64,000 nucleotides of DNA, taken from the NCBI GenBank assembly GCA_029261895.1, contig JAJDAK010000053.1, positions 62,001 to 126,000 on the forward strand, in the 5' to 3' direction. Positions 17,923 through 26,746 of this stretch are shown here, in pieces. The DNA comes from Deltaproteobacteria bacterium. Its GTDB lineage: Bacteria; Myxococcota_A; UBA9160; SZUA-336. Position 1 is the first letter of the stretch, and each line of letters begins with the position of its first letter. A program made the translations under genes and the position numbers. The notes beneath the pieces are model-generated. The model did not search any database. It saw only the letters and a list, made by a program, of their open reading frames with translations, and was not told where the DNA came from.

Positions 17923-19224
17923 TCTTTGTAGCGCCATCTCCGCGGCAGCGGCACCGGATGCCGCAGCGGCTCCGAATGAGACGCCATCGTACGCTGCGCC
18001 CGCAAGATGGAAGCCAGGCAGATCGCTAAGCGCGTTCCGCAGCAGTCGAACACGATCGGTATGGCGCCTATCGTAGGTTGGAATTCCTTCGGGGTATCGA
18101 ATGATTTCCAAAGTTTCGAAGGGCTCGCGGGTTTGAAGCAACCCCTGCAAGATCGGAACGACTTCTTTATCGACCTGCGCGGAATCAGCGTTGTGGAGTC
18201 TTTCCGCGAGAAAGCAAGTCATCAGTAGTGTGCCGACTGGCGCACGGCCGGAGAAGATCTGACTCGGAAATAGGCAGCCCATGATGGGCAGGCGTTCGTT
18301 GGATGGCGCAAGAAATCCGAAGCTCTGCCAGCGCTCTGTTGCTGCGGGGTCACGAACTGCGAATACCGCGATGCACTGTGGCGTTGGACTTGCATGGAGC
18401 ACAAGTCGCGACAACGAGGGTCTATTGATCGCCTCGGCGAGGCTCGCCGGTCGTCCCGTAAAAATCAGATTCCTTGCGGAGAATGATGTCCCGTTCTCGA
18501 ATCCAAGCTGGTATCCGTCTTGGTCAGGAACGATCGTTCTAAGCCTATGGTCGAAATGTAAATCCGAACCCAGTTCTTCTGCGAGCCGATCGGTCAACGC
18601 TTGAAGGCCCTTCGGTGTAGACAGGATTCCTGCTCGCACAGCGCCGCCTTCCCGCCGCTTCGCCCAAAGGCCACGCGTCAAACTGCCGTGTTCTTGCAGT
18701 AACTCCGCGAGTGCCGGAAACGCGGCCTCGAAACCGATACGATCGGCGGTTGTCCCGTAGATGCCCAGTGTCATCAAATCAGCGAGTTCATTTGCGGCGG
18801 TCTTTCCAAATCGGGCCGCAACAAACTCTTTTACCGTTGAGGGTCGCGAGGGTCCACGTCGAAACGGTTCTGCCAGCACCTCGAGCAGCGCGCGTCGCGG
18901 CATCAAGCGACCGCTCAGCAGATCTCGTAGCCGAGGTGGTATCGGGAGTAACTGACCACGCCGTACAACGTAGGGTCGAAGACTTTCCGCGTACTGGACT
19001 TCGATACCGAGTTTCCGTGCGATGTCGAGTAACTCAGGCGTAGCACGAACGGTGCTGGGTCCGCGCTCGTAGAGATAATCTTTTGTTCGAGCGGTGGAAA
19101 CCGGCCCGCCTGCTCGAGTACTGGCCTCAAAGACCTGGAGAGCTGCACCTCCGGTCTTAAGCCGCGTGGCAGCCGTTAGTCCAGCGATGCCCGCGCCGAT
19201 GACCGCGACATCGACGTCGCTCAA
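17917..19224 (-). CDS. hemG: Protoporphyrinogen oxidase (HemY-type, FAD)
   Basis: Oxygen-dependent protoporphyrinogen IX oxidase of 435 residues, which makes protoporphyrin IX. DVAVIGAGIAGLTAATRL is the FAD dinucleotide fold. YLYERGPSTVRAT, GIYGTTADRIGFEAAFPAL and the C-terminal GFHLAGAAYDGVSFGAAAASG landmarks (LAGAAYDGV) match the HemY family. It is the third gene of a haem operon whose order follows the pathway. The ATG overlaps the hemN stop by 4 bases. The symbol hemG is used in the broad sense; the protein is not the flavodoxin-type E. coli HemG. Confidence 0.9.
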   Translation of the reverse strand: MSDVDVAVIGAGIAGLTAATRLKTGGAALQVFEASTRAGGPVSTARTKDYLYERGPSTVRATPELLDIARKLGIEVQYAESLRPYVVRRGQLLPIPPRLRDLLSGRLMPRRALLEVLAEPFRRGPSRPSTVKEFVAARFGKTAANELADLMTLGIYGTTADRIGFEAAFPALAELLQEHGSLTRGLWAKRREGGAVRAGILSTPKGLQALTDRLAEELGSDLHFDHRLRTIVPDQDGYQLGFENGTSFSARNLIFTGRPASLAEAINRPSLSRLVLHASPTPQCIAVFAVRDPAATERWQSFGFLAPSNERLPIMGCLFPSQIFSGRAPVGTLLMTCFLAERLHNADSAQVDKEVVPILQGLLQTREPFETLEIIRYPEGIPTYDRRHTDRVRLLRNALSDLPGFHLAGAAYDGVSFGAAAASGAAAAEMALQRL

Positions 19225-20615
19225 ACCGTTCTCGAAAACAGCGGTCGATCTGAATTCGGATCTGGCAGATATGCGTCGAAGACCATTGCAACGATTCGTG
19301 AAAATAGCCGTCCCGCCGCGGTCAGTCTGTAGTCGCGACCCGCTTGGATCAGTAGGCCGTCCTCGACGAGCGGCGAAAGCTGACCCGCGAGTTCCGGAAT
19401 GCGTACACTCAGGTCTTCATTGAAGCGGTCGTAGTAGTTTTGGTGATTGATCTCACCCTGGCACATCAGCTCTTGGATGAGCCACTTGCGTCGGAGATCG
19501 TCATCCGAAAGCCGCCAGCCTCGCATGGTTGCGAGTTCGCCGCGCTCCAATTTGTCCTGCCAGTCTTTGGGTGCTCGAACCGACTGCGCGTAGGCATCGC
19601 CCAACTCGGAGATCGCACTTGCACCGAACGCGACGAGGTTGACGCCGGCACGCGTGGTGTACCCCATGAAGTTCCGTCGTAGTGTTCCCGACTCGGCGGC
19701 TGCGTAGAGGTCATCGTTGGGTAACGCGAAATGATCGAGCCCCAGAAACTGGTAGCCCTTCGCCTGAAATTGTTGGATCGCCTGCAGCATGATGGCGAGC
19801 TTGCGTTCGGCGTCGGGCAGATCTTTCTTTTCGAAACCGCGTTGGGATTTTTGTATCCAAGTGACATGCGCATAGCTGTAGAGCGCAATACGTTCGGGTC
19901 GCAATTCGAGCACCCGATCGACGGTATCGCTGAAAGAGGCCAGGCTTTGGAACGGTAGACCATAAATCAGATCAAAGTTCACCGAGCGAAACCCGAGTTC
20001 GCGCGCGTCCTGTGTCAGCTGCGCGGTTTGTTCGATGGACTGAACGCGATTGATGGCCTTTTGAACCTTGGGGTTGAAGTCCTGAACACCAAGGCTCACG
20101 CGATTGAACCCGTGCTCTGCAAGCGCTGCGAGTTGTTCGCGGGAGGTGACGCGCGGGTCGATCTCAATGCTGCGTTCGGCGTCGGCGTCCGGCGGGAATC
20201 GCGAATCCAAGATCGTGCACATACGCGAGAGTTCCGACGGCGTCAGGAAGGTCGGTGTTCCACCGCCGATCGCGAGTTGTACGCTCTTGCGCGTACCCCC
20301 GATCGCATTTGCGACACGGTCAGCTTCGATTTCGAGCGCGTCTAAGTATGGATCCGCGACATTGTGATCCTGCGTAATGACGCGGTTACAGGCACAGAAG
20401 CTACAGAGCCGTTCACAGAATGGGATGTGGACATAGAGTGAAAGATCACGATTTACCGCGCGACCCAGCGCATCGACGAATTCAGCTTCGCCAAACTCAT
20501 CGGTCCAAACAGGCGCGGTCGGGTAGCTGGTGTAGCGCGGACCGGGTCGATCGTATTTGGGAATCAACTCGTGGATTCGATTCAAATCCGGAATTTCGAA
20601 CGCTGTGTTACCCAT
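19221..20615 (-). CDS. hemN: Oxygen-independent coproporphyrinogen III oxidase
   Basis: Radical-SAM enzyme of 464 residues that decarboxylates coproporphyrinogen III. The cluster motif C-x3-C-x2-C is present as C67, C71, C74 in PFCERLCSFCACN, preceded by GPRYTSYPTAP, which is typical of true HemN rather than HemW. IDPRVTSREQL and GVQDFNPKVQKAINR add support. A longer frame reaches 20693, but the 26 extra residues lie within hemE. The ATG at 20615 overlaps the hemE stop by 8 bases and begins at the family start. Confidence 0.92.
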   Translation of the reverse strand: MGNTAFEIPDLNRIHELIPKYDRPGPRYTSYPTAPVWTDEFGEAEFVDALGRAVNRDLSLYVHIPFCERLCSFCACNRVITQDHNVADPYLDALEIEADRVANAIGGTRKSVQLAIGGGTPTFLTPSELSRMCTILDSRFPPDADAERSIEIDPRVTSREQLAALAEHGFNRVSLGVQDFNPKVQKAINRVQSIEQTAQLTQDARELGFRSVNFDLIYGLPFQSLASFSDTVDRVLELRPERIALYSYAHVTWIQKSQRGFEKKDLPDAERKLAIMLQAIQQFQAKGYQFLGLDHFALPNDDLYAAAESGTLRRNFMGYTTRAGVNLVAFGASAISELGDAYAQSVRAPKDWQDKLERGELATMRGWRLSDDDLRRKWLIQELMCQGEINHQNYYDRFNEDLSVRIPELAGQLSPLVEDGLLIQAGRDYRLTAAGRLFSRIVAMVFDAYLPDPNSDRPLFSRTV

Positions 20616-21654
20616 CGGAATACGCTTCTTCCGACTGAGCGGCGCGAACAAACGCTTCGACGCCTTCGACCGGCGTCTGCGGTTGTACGCCATGACCCAG
20701 GTTCAGGATATGTCCACGTGCCGCACGTCCGGCTTCGAGTAACTGCATGACTTCGGATTGGATTTGATCTGGCGGCAGCGAAAGTGCCGCGGGATCAAAA
20801 TTTCCTTGGAGCGATACGCGCTGCCCATGTTGCTTGGCCACGGCTCCGAGGTTCGTGCGCCAATCCAGCGAAAGAACATCGGGTTCGAGTTCGACCATAG
20901 CGTCAACGAGGTGTACCGCACCACGCGCGTAGAGGATTACGGGCGTGCGATCACGTGGCACGTGGCGGATGACGGCACGCAGCGACCGAGCGACAACCGC
21001 TTCAAAGCGTTCGGCGGAGAGTACGCCGGCCCAGGTGTCGAAGATCTGGATCGCGTCAGCGCCGGCTTCAATCTGGAGTCGCAGCGTCTCGCTCACGATA
21101 TCCGCCAATCGATCCAGCAGTTCCTCGACGAATTTCGGATCTTGATAGGTCCAGCGATTCAGTTGGACAAGGTCGCGTGAAAGTGGGGATTCAGAAAGAT
21201 AGGCGGCCAACGTCCAAGGTGCGCCCGCAAAACCAACCACCGCCGCTTCATCGCCGAGCTCTCGCTTCAACGCTGCAATCGCTTCACAGGTCGGTTCGAT
21301 TGCCGTCGCAATACTGCCCTTGAGTCGCCTGAGGCCAGCGGCATCTACGACCGGTTTCTCGAGTATGGGCCCCGGCCGAAAATCCAGGCCAAGATCGAAA
21401 GCCGTGAGGGGCAATAGGATGTCGGAAAAGACCACAGCAGCATCCATGCCGAAGCGCCGAATCGGCTGGAGCGACACCTCGGTCGCCAGCGCTGGGTCGC
21501 GACACATCTCGAGGAAGGACGCGCGCTCTCGGATCTGGCGATATTCCGGCAGATAGCGGCCGGCCTGACGCATCAACCAGACGGGTGCTCGGTCGACGCT
21601 CTCGCCGCGGCAGGCACGAACGAAACGGGTTCTGGAATCTTTGTTTGTAGTCAT
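20608..21654 (-). CDS. hemE: Uroporphyrinogen decarboxylase
   Basis: HemE of 348 residues, converting uroporphyrinogen III to coproporphyrinogen III in the cytoplasm. Signatures: the N-terminal RAPVWLMRQAGRYLPEYR with the substrate-binding arginines, FSDILLP, GFAGAPWTLAAYL, QIFDTWAGVLS and GNFDPAAL. It is the first gene of the hemE-hemN-hemG operon. It diverges from the LLM oxidoreductase with 38 bases between the starts. Confidence 0.95.
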   Translation of the reverse strand: MTTNKDSRTRFVRACRGESVDRAPVWLMRQAGRYLPEYRQIRERASFLEMCRDPALATEVSLQPIRRFGMDAAVVFSDILLPLTAFDLGLDFRPGPILEKPVVDAAGLRRLKGSIATAIEPTCEAIAALKRELGDEAAVVGFAGAPWTLAAYLSESPLSRDLVQLNRWTYQDPKFVEELLDRLADIVSETLRLQIEAGADAIQIFDTWAGVLSAERFEAVVARSLRAVIRHVPRDRTPVILYARGAVHLVDAMVELEPDVLSLDWRTNLGAVAKQHGQRVSLQGNFDPAALSLPPDQIQSEVMQLLEAGRAARGHILNLGHGVQPQTPVEGVEAFVRAAQSEEAYSDG

Positions 21655-21680
21655 GCGCCGCAGAGGATAACGAGATCTTC

Positions 21681-21692
21681 TATGATGTCCGG
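21681..21692 (+). promoter_or_regulatory. Candidate -10 box directly before the LLM oxidoreductase start
   Basis: TATGAT at 21681-21686 is followed by six bases and then the ATG at 21693. No purine-rich ribosome site exists in between. If this box is used, the mRNA would start at or next to the start codon (leaderless). No good -35 box is seen. Confidence 0.4.
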
Positions 21693-22655
21693 ATGAAACG
21701 CTACGGCATCACGATTCCCTTTCCCGGAGTTCCGCTTCACCAACAACGAGATTGGCTGATTGAGCTTGCAGACCTTGGCTTTACCGACTTCTGGACGTCT
21801 GAAACGCATGAGCTCGACGGCCTGACACCGCTGGTTCTGGCAAGCTGCTGGGTGCCGACCGCGCGTGTGGGCACGGCGATTCTGCCCGCCTATACGCGGG
21901 GACCTGCGCTGATGGCCATGAGCGCGGCCGCTCTCGCCGAGGCGGCGCCAGGGCGAGCGGTCTTTGGCATCGGAAGTTCATCCAACGTGATCGTTGAGGG
22001 CTGGAACGGCGTGCCGTTTGAGCAGCCATATCAGCGTACGCGCGACGTTCTGCGCTTCGTCAAGGCTGCCCTCACGGGTGAAAAGGTCACCGATGTGTAT
22101 GAGACCCTCAATGTGAAAGGCTTTCGCTTGGGTCGCGTTCCCGACCCCGCACCCAAACTGATGGTCGCGGGTTTGAGGAAGGGCATGCTCGGACTTGCGG
22201 GTCGCGAATCCGAGGGCGCAATCATCAATTGGCTTTCGGCCGATGACGTGAAGACGGTGACGCCATACGTGCACGCGGGTGGACCCGATCGCGAGATCAT
22301 CGATCGCATCATGGTGTTTCCGTCCGAGGATAAAGACGCGGTCCGCTACGTCGGGCGTATGGCGATCACGGCTTACCTCAATGTGCCCGTTTACGCGGCG
22401 TTTCATGAGTGGCTGGGTCGCGGCGAAAGACTTCAAGGAATGTGGGATGCATGGAAGGCAGGCGACCGAAAACGCGCGCTTGAAGAAGTTCCGGATTCGG
22501 TGATCGACGAATTGATCGTGCACGGTTCGCCCGAAGAATGTCGTGAGAAGATTGCACGCTTCGTGGACGCCGGCGTCACCACACCCGTGCTCGCGGTATT
22601 GCCAACGGGTGAGGATCTTCGGGAAGTTACACGGCGTCTGGCGCCGAGCGCCTAA
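21693..22655 (+). CDS. LLM-class F420-dependent oxidoreductase (Rv3093c-like)
   Basis: Luciferase-like monooxygenase-fold protein of 320 residues, TIM barrel. It resembles the Rv3093c group of probable F420-dependent enzymes: MKRYGITIPFPG, FTDFWTSETHELDGLTPL, AAALAEAAPGRAVFGIGSSS, LMVAGLRKGMLGLAGRESEGAI (landmarks VAGLRKGM and ESEGAI). Family members use F420 or FMN to reduce or oxidise small organics; none of the F420 biosynthesis genes is in the window. The sirtuin gene follows after one base, so the two are one transcription unit. Confidence 0.82.
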   Translation: MKRYGITIPFPGVPLHQQRDWLIELADLGFTDFWTSETHELDGLTPLVLASCWVPTARVGTAILPAYTRGPALMAMSAAALAEAAPGRAVFGIGSSSNVIVEGWNGVPFEQPYQRTRDVLRFVKAALTGEKVTDVYETLNVKGFRLGRVPDPAPKLMVAGLRKGMLGLAGRESEGAIINWLSADDVKTVTPYVHAGGPDREIIDRIMVFPSEDKDAVRYVGRMAITAYLNVPVYAAFHEWLGRGERLQGMWDAWKAGDRKRALEEVPDSVIDELIVHGSPEECREKIARFVDAGVTTPVLAVLPTGEDLREVTRRLAPSA

Positions 22656-22656
22656 G

Positions 22657-23409
22657 ATGCTTCGACTTCACGAGCTCGCGGAAATCTGGCGAGTTTCGGA
22701 ACGCGTCTTGGTGTTGACCGGGGCCGGACTGTCCACGGCATCGGGGATTCCAGATTTTCGTTCACCCGGGGGTCGTTGGGAACGTTTCCAACCGACGACG
22801 ATTCAGGATTTTATGCGTGAAGAAGCTTCGCGCGAAGAATATTGGCGCTATAAGGGTGAGACCTGGGAGCTGATATCAAAGGCCGAGCCGAACGCGGCGC
22901 ATCTTGCATTGCGTGACTTAGCCGATGCGGGTCGAGTCGAACTTCTTGTGACGCAGAATGTGGACGGTTTACATGAACGCTCAGGCTTTCCGCCGGATCG
23001 CCTCGTTCAGATTCACGGCACGGACGCGCATGTGGTTTGCATGAACTGTGACGCGCGAGAGTCGCGAGAATTCGCGCAGCGGATTTGGGAAGGCGGTATC
23101 GCGGTACCCCGCTGCGATTGTGGCGGCGCGTGGAAACCCGCCACGGTTTCCTTTGGCCAAAACCTAGTCGAAAAGGATCTAAGCCGTTCGTTCGTGATGG
23201 CGGAGCACACAGATCTCTTTGTGGCGGTGGGGACGTCACTCGTCGTTGGCCCGATCAACCAGTTGTTCGATACCGCGGCAGCGGCCGGCGCGAAGACTGC
23301 AATCCTGACAGCGTCGGAAACACCGTACGATCAGCAAACTGACTTCAAGTTGACCGATCGCGTTGAAGAGACACTTCCCAAGCTTCGGAACTCGATCTTA
23401 GCCGATTAG
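22657..23409 (+). CDS. NAD-dependent protein deacylase, Sir2 family
   Basis: Sirtuin of 250 residues that would remove acyl groups from lysines using NAD+. Present are GAGLSTASGIPDFRS (NAD loop), TQNVDGLHERSGF, the catalytic histidine H120 in QIHGT, and four zinc cysteines C128, C131, C153 and C155 (CMNC, CDC). The C-C pair 153/155 has one residue between, as in some bacterial sirtuins. A longer frame reaches back to 22543 inside the LLM gene; the ATG at 22657 starts one base after that stop. It meets the convergent hydrolase with a 4-base overlap. Confidence 0.9.
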   Translation: MLRLHELAEIWRVSERVLVLTGAGLSTASGIPDFRSPGGRWERFQPTTIQDFMREEASREEYWRYKGETWELISKAEPNAAHLALRDLADAGRVELLVTQNVDGLHERSGFPPDRLVQIHGTDAHVVCMNCDARESREFAQRIWEGGIAVPRCDCGGAWKPATVSFGQNLVEKDLSRSFVMAEHTDLFVAVGTSLVVGPINQLFDTAAAAGAKTAILTASETPYDQQTDFKLTDRVEETLPKLRNSILAD

Positions 23410-24263
23410 GCGTCACCCAGAACAAACCCACTCAAAACTTTGATGAAGCCTTCGGGATTGTCGATCATTACCGAATGACCCGCGCGGGCGACGACTTCGA
23501 GTCGACCCTTGGGTAGTGCCTCATCGACCATCTTATCGGCGGTGTCGGCCGACAGGATGTCGCTTGCCGCGCCGCGTATGACCAAAGTCGGACAAGGCAT
23601 GGCGCGAAGAGCGGTCCAGAGCTCGTCGGCTTCTTTTTTCGCCAGTTCCTCCGCGCGCTCGGCCGAGGTTTCCGCACGAACCGTGATAAATCCTTTGTCC
23701 AATTTTAGTTTGAAGCGACCTTCGGGCGTTTCCCGCGACCAATGGTGTGCCAGTTTCGCGAGTGTTGCGGTTTTCGCTTCCGGATATTGGCGCGCAAGAA
23801 CGGCTTCGTACTCTTGAATCGAAGCGAAGTCTTGCGGCGCTTGAGATACATCCAATTGAATACGTGTGACACCACGTGGATCAACATCGGGCGCGATGTC
23901 GACGAGAACCAGGCCTGCGAGTCGCGCGTGGTTGCGCTTCGCGAAGTGCAATGAAACACGACCTCCAAGACTGTGGCCCACCACAACAACCCTTTCTATC
24001 TTGAGCTGATCGAGGACCGCATCCACGTCGAGCGACATGCGCTCCGGAAAGTAGCGACGCTCGGGATCGTGGCTCGAATCACCGTGACCGCGCAGATCCA
24101 TGGCGAGCGTTCGATAGTACGGCGCGAATGTGGGCGCGATCTCATCCCAGACGTGAGCGTCGTTACCAAATCCGTGAAGAAAGAGCAGGCCGATTCCCGT
24201 ATCGCTCCATGAAAGAACGTTCATCGTCATACCGTCTGCACCGAGAAGTTTGAGTGCGTTCAT
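23406..24263 (-). CDS. Alpha/beta hydrolase
   Basis: Alpha/beta hydrolase-fold protein of 285 residues. The oxyanion motif FLHGFGNDAHVWD, the nucleophile elbow VVGHSLGG (S98), the acid region near CPTLVIRGAASDIL and the catalytic histidine in ARAGHSVMIDNPEGF form a complete triad. Esterase, lipase and C-C hydrolase activities are all possible. It is translated after the acyltransferase gene (one base between stop and start), which hints at a lipid substrate but does not show it. Confidence 0.85.
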   Translation of the reverse strand: MNALKLLGADGMTMNVLSWSDTGIGLLFLHGFGNDAHVWDEIAPTFAPYYRTLAMDLRGHGDSSHDPERRYFPERMSLDVDAVLDQLKIERVVVVGHSLGGRVSLHFAKRNHARLAGLVLVDIAPDVDPRGVTRIQLDVSQAPQDFASIQEYEAVLARQYPEAKTATLAKLAHHWSRETPEGRFKLKLDKGFITVRAETSAERAEELAKKEADELWTALRAMPCPTLVIRGAASDILSADTADKMVDEALPKGRLEVVARAGHSVMIDNPEGFIKVLSGFVLGDA

Positions 24264-24264
24264 T

Positions 24265-25044
24265 TCAGTCCTTGCCTCCAGGTTCCTCGCCCAACGAGCG
24301 TATCAACGCGCGGCCTTCACGGCGCAATTCAGCGACGGTCGCGTGTGTTTCCTTTAGGAAGCGGCCGCGCGCATCGGGTGCCTGCGGGTCCATTTTGAGT
24401 GGTTTGCCAATGTTTACCACGATGGTTCCCCTACGAATCCAAAGTGAGCTCGGTGCACAGACGCCGTAGGCACCGGCGACGGCTACGGGCAGGATTGGCA
24501 AGTCACGTTGCAGCGCTGCGATGAATGCGCCTTTCTTGAACTCTCGAAACGCGCCGTCACGGGCTCGGGTGCCCTCCGCGAAGAACAACATCGAAACTTC
24601 ATTCGAGCGTTCTTCCATCGCATGGCGCAAGCGATCGAGGTCACGGGCGCCGGGCTTGCGATCCACGATCACGCATCCGGTCTTTTCCAGTGTTAGGCCG
24701 AGCAATGGGATGCGTCGGATCTGTCGCTTGACCACAAAGCGGATCGAGAGGTTGGCGAGTGCGGCGAGGATTGCGAGTGCGTCCCAATTACTTTCATGAT
24801 TGGACACGATGACGTAAGCCTGACCGGGATCGAGGTTGGATAGTCCTTGAACTTCCAGGCGTGTGTTGCTGAGCTTGAGCGCGGTTGCTGCGATATGAAC
24901 GTACGGAACGCTGACCTCATCGGCGGGGCGTTTTGCGAGGCCCCGGGCGAGCGCCCGCGCGGAATCGTATGCCAACACGCAGGAAATTCCGAGCGTGCAG
25001 CGGACTGTGCGCCATGCGGTGTCCCAAACCCCCGTTTCGAGCAT
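24265..25044 (-). CDS. PlsC-like 1-acyl-sn-glycerol-3-phosphate acyltransferase
   Basis: Lysophosphatidate acyltransferase-like protein of 259 residues. The catalytic block is SNHESNWDAL (N82-H83-x4-D88, the H-x4-D motif) and the phosphate-binding block FAEGTRARDG, where the usual FPEGTR has alanine for proline. A hydrophobic N-terminal helix would anchor it at the membrane. It would add a second acyl chain to a glycerophospholipid precursor. It diverges from the AGPS-like gene, so the two may share regulation in an alkyl/acyl glycerolipid pathway; this is inference. Confidence 0.87.
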   Translation of the reverse strand: MLETGVWDTAWRTVRCTLGISCVLAYDSARALARGLAKRPADEVSVPYVHIAATALKLSNTRLEVQGLSNLDPGQAYVIVSNHESNWDALAILAALANLSIRFVVKRQIRRIPLLGLTLEKTGCVIVDRKPGARDLDRLRHAMEERSNEVSMLFFAEGTRARDGAFREFKKGAFIAALQRDLPILPVAVAGAYGVCAPSSLWIRRGTIVVNIGKPLKMDPQAPDARGRFLKETHATVAELRREGRALIRSLGEEPGGKD

Positions 25045-25132
25045 ATTTCGATCGTAGCCCAGTTGGGGTGGGGATCAAAAGCTGTCTTGGGCTGCCATCT
25101 CGTTCATAATGCGCCCGCCAAAAGGAGGGCAG

Positions 25133-26746
25133 TTGGCACAGCGAAAATTCAGTTTCTGGGGCTGGGGCTACGAAGACGCGGCGCTTGATCGCGGCGCACA
25201 GCGGTCTATCGCCGCTGCGATGAGCCGTCGTTTCGGCTTTAGCGAGCTCGAGCCCGAAGAGGGTCCGAAGCTGGACCAGCTGGAACTGCGTTCGCCACGC
25301 TTCCGTCCACCTTCGTCGCTCGAAAATCTCTGCACCGATGAGCCCTTTGAAAGGGCGAGACACCACTACGGTCGATCCTATCGCGATATTGTTCGTGGCT
25401 TCCGGCGCCAGTTTCCGAACCCGCCCGATTGGATCGCGTATCCCACCAACGACACCGAGTTGGTCTCGATCTTGGATTGGTGTACGGACCAATCGATTGC
25501 AGCGATTCCCTTCGGAGGTGGCTCGAGCGTCGTGGGCGGCGTGGAAGCGCGGATCTCCGATCGCTTTCGCGGTGCGATTTCGATCGACCTGTCAAAGTTG
25601 GATGCGGTGCTCGAGATCGACCGCGAATCGCGGGCGGCCCGAATTCAAGCGGGCATCTACGGGCCGGCGCTTGAAGCCGCGCTGCGCCCGGAAGGACTGA
25701 CGCTACGACATTTCCCGCAGTCGTTTGAGTTTTCGACGTTGGGGGGATGGTTGGCGACGCGTTCGGGCGGTCATTACGCAACGCAAAACACCCACATCGA
25801 TGATTTTGTGGAATCAATGCGTGTCGTCACGCCAAGTGGCGTGATTGAATCTCGCCGCCTACCGGGTTCGGGCGCCGGGCCGAGTACCGATCGAGCGTTT
25901 TTGGGTTCGGAAGGTTCGCTCGGTGTGATCACGGAAGCCTGGATGCGACTCCAGGATCGCCCACGCTTTCGCGCGTCTACATCCGTGCGATTCAAAGACT
26001 TCGAAGCTGCGGTAGGCGCCGTGCGCGCCATATCCCAGTCCGCTTTGAATCCTGCAAATTGTCGACTGCTCGATGCCAGCGAAGCGCGTAATTCGGGTGC
26101 CGGTGATGGCGAGAACGCCGTATTGATTCTGGGATTCGAGTCCGCCGATCATGAATTGGACCCATGGATTCAGCGTGCGGCGGAACTCTGTCGCGATCAT
26201 GGCGGCGAGGTTGACGAGTCGACGTTAGCGACGCGCAAAGATGCCGACGCGAGTCGCGGCGGCGCTGCGGGTGCATGGCGAAACGCATTCTTAGGTGCGC
26301 CGTACATGCGTGACGCGATGGTCGCGATCGGCGTGATTTCTGAGACGTTTGAAACGGCGGTGACCTGGGATCGCTTCGCGGAGTTTGATGCGGCACTGAA
26401 GCTCGCGGTTCGAAAAGCGCTCCAGGAAGTCTGCGGCGCCGGCGAGGTAAGCTGCCGTTTCACGCACGTCTATCCCGACGGACCGGCGCCTTACTACACG
26501 GTGTTGGCGCCCGCAAAACGCGGCAGTGAAATCGCCCAATGGGATATGATTAAGCAGGCCGCGGCTGACGCGATTATCGCGAATGGGGGCACCATTACCC
26601 ATCATCACGCCGTCGGACGCGATCATATGCCGTGGTACGAGAAACAGCGCTCGGAGCGTTTTGGCGCCGCGATGGGTGCGATGAAATTAGAATTGGATCC
26701 CGGGCAGATACTAAATCCCGGGGTGTTGATTAAGGAGATGAGATGA
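25133..26746 (+). CDS. Alkyldihydroxyacetonephosphate synthase-like FAD oxidase (AGPS)
   Basis: FAD-binding type 4 protein of about 538 residues resembling AGPS, which swaps the acyl chain of acyl-DHAP for a fatty alcohol to make ether lipids. FAD loop: IPFGGGSSVVGG. GGWLATRSGGHYA, FLGSEGSLGVIT and the C-terminal THHHAVGRDH follow; the three histidines match the AGPS catalytic HHH motif. RDAMVAIGVISETFETAVTW landmarks (SETFETAVTW) are also typical. The frame opens at an ATG at 25109, but AAAGGAGG at 25121-25128 points to the TTG at 25133 (MAQRKFSFWGWG). It overlaps the next gene by 4 bases. A lactate- or glycolate-type oxidase role is less likely because of the histidines. Confidence 0.85.
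   Translation: MAQRKFSFWGWGYEDAALDRGAQRSIAAAMSRRFGFSELEPEEGPKLDQLELRSPRFRPPSSLENLCTDEPFERARHHYGRSYRDIVRGFRRQFPNPPDWIAYPTNDTELVSILDWCTDQSIAAIPFGGGSSVVGGVEARISDRFRGAISIDLSKLDAVLEIDRESRAARIQAGIYGPALEAALRPEGLTLRHFPQSFEFSTLGGWLATRSGGHYATQNTHIDDFVESMRVVTPSGVIESRRLPGSGAGPSTDRAFLGSEGSLGVITEAWMRLQDRPRFRASTSVRFKDFEAAVGAVRAISQSALNPANCRLLDASEARNSGAGDGENAVLILGFESADHELDPWIQRAAELCRDHGGEVDESTLATRKDADASRGGAAGAWRNAFLGAPYMRDAMVAIGVISETFETAVTWDRFAEFDAALKLAVRKALQEVCGAGEVSCRFTHVYPDGPAPYYTVLAPAKRGSEIAQWDMIKQAAADAIIANGGTITHHHAVGRDHMPWYEKQRSERFGAAMGAMKLELDPGQILNPGVLIKEMR

Noticed and set aside
25109..25132. ATG at 25109 as start of the AGPS-like gene
   Set aside because: A strong ribosome site (AAAGGAGG) sits after it, directly before TTG 25133, and a CATAAT box overlaps the ATG.
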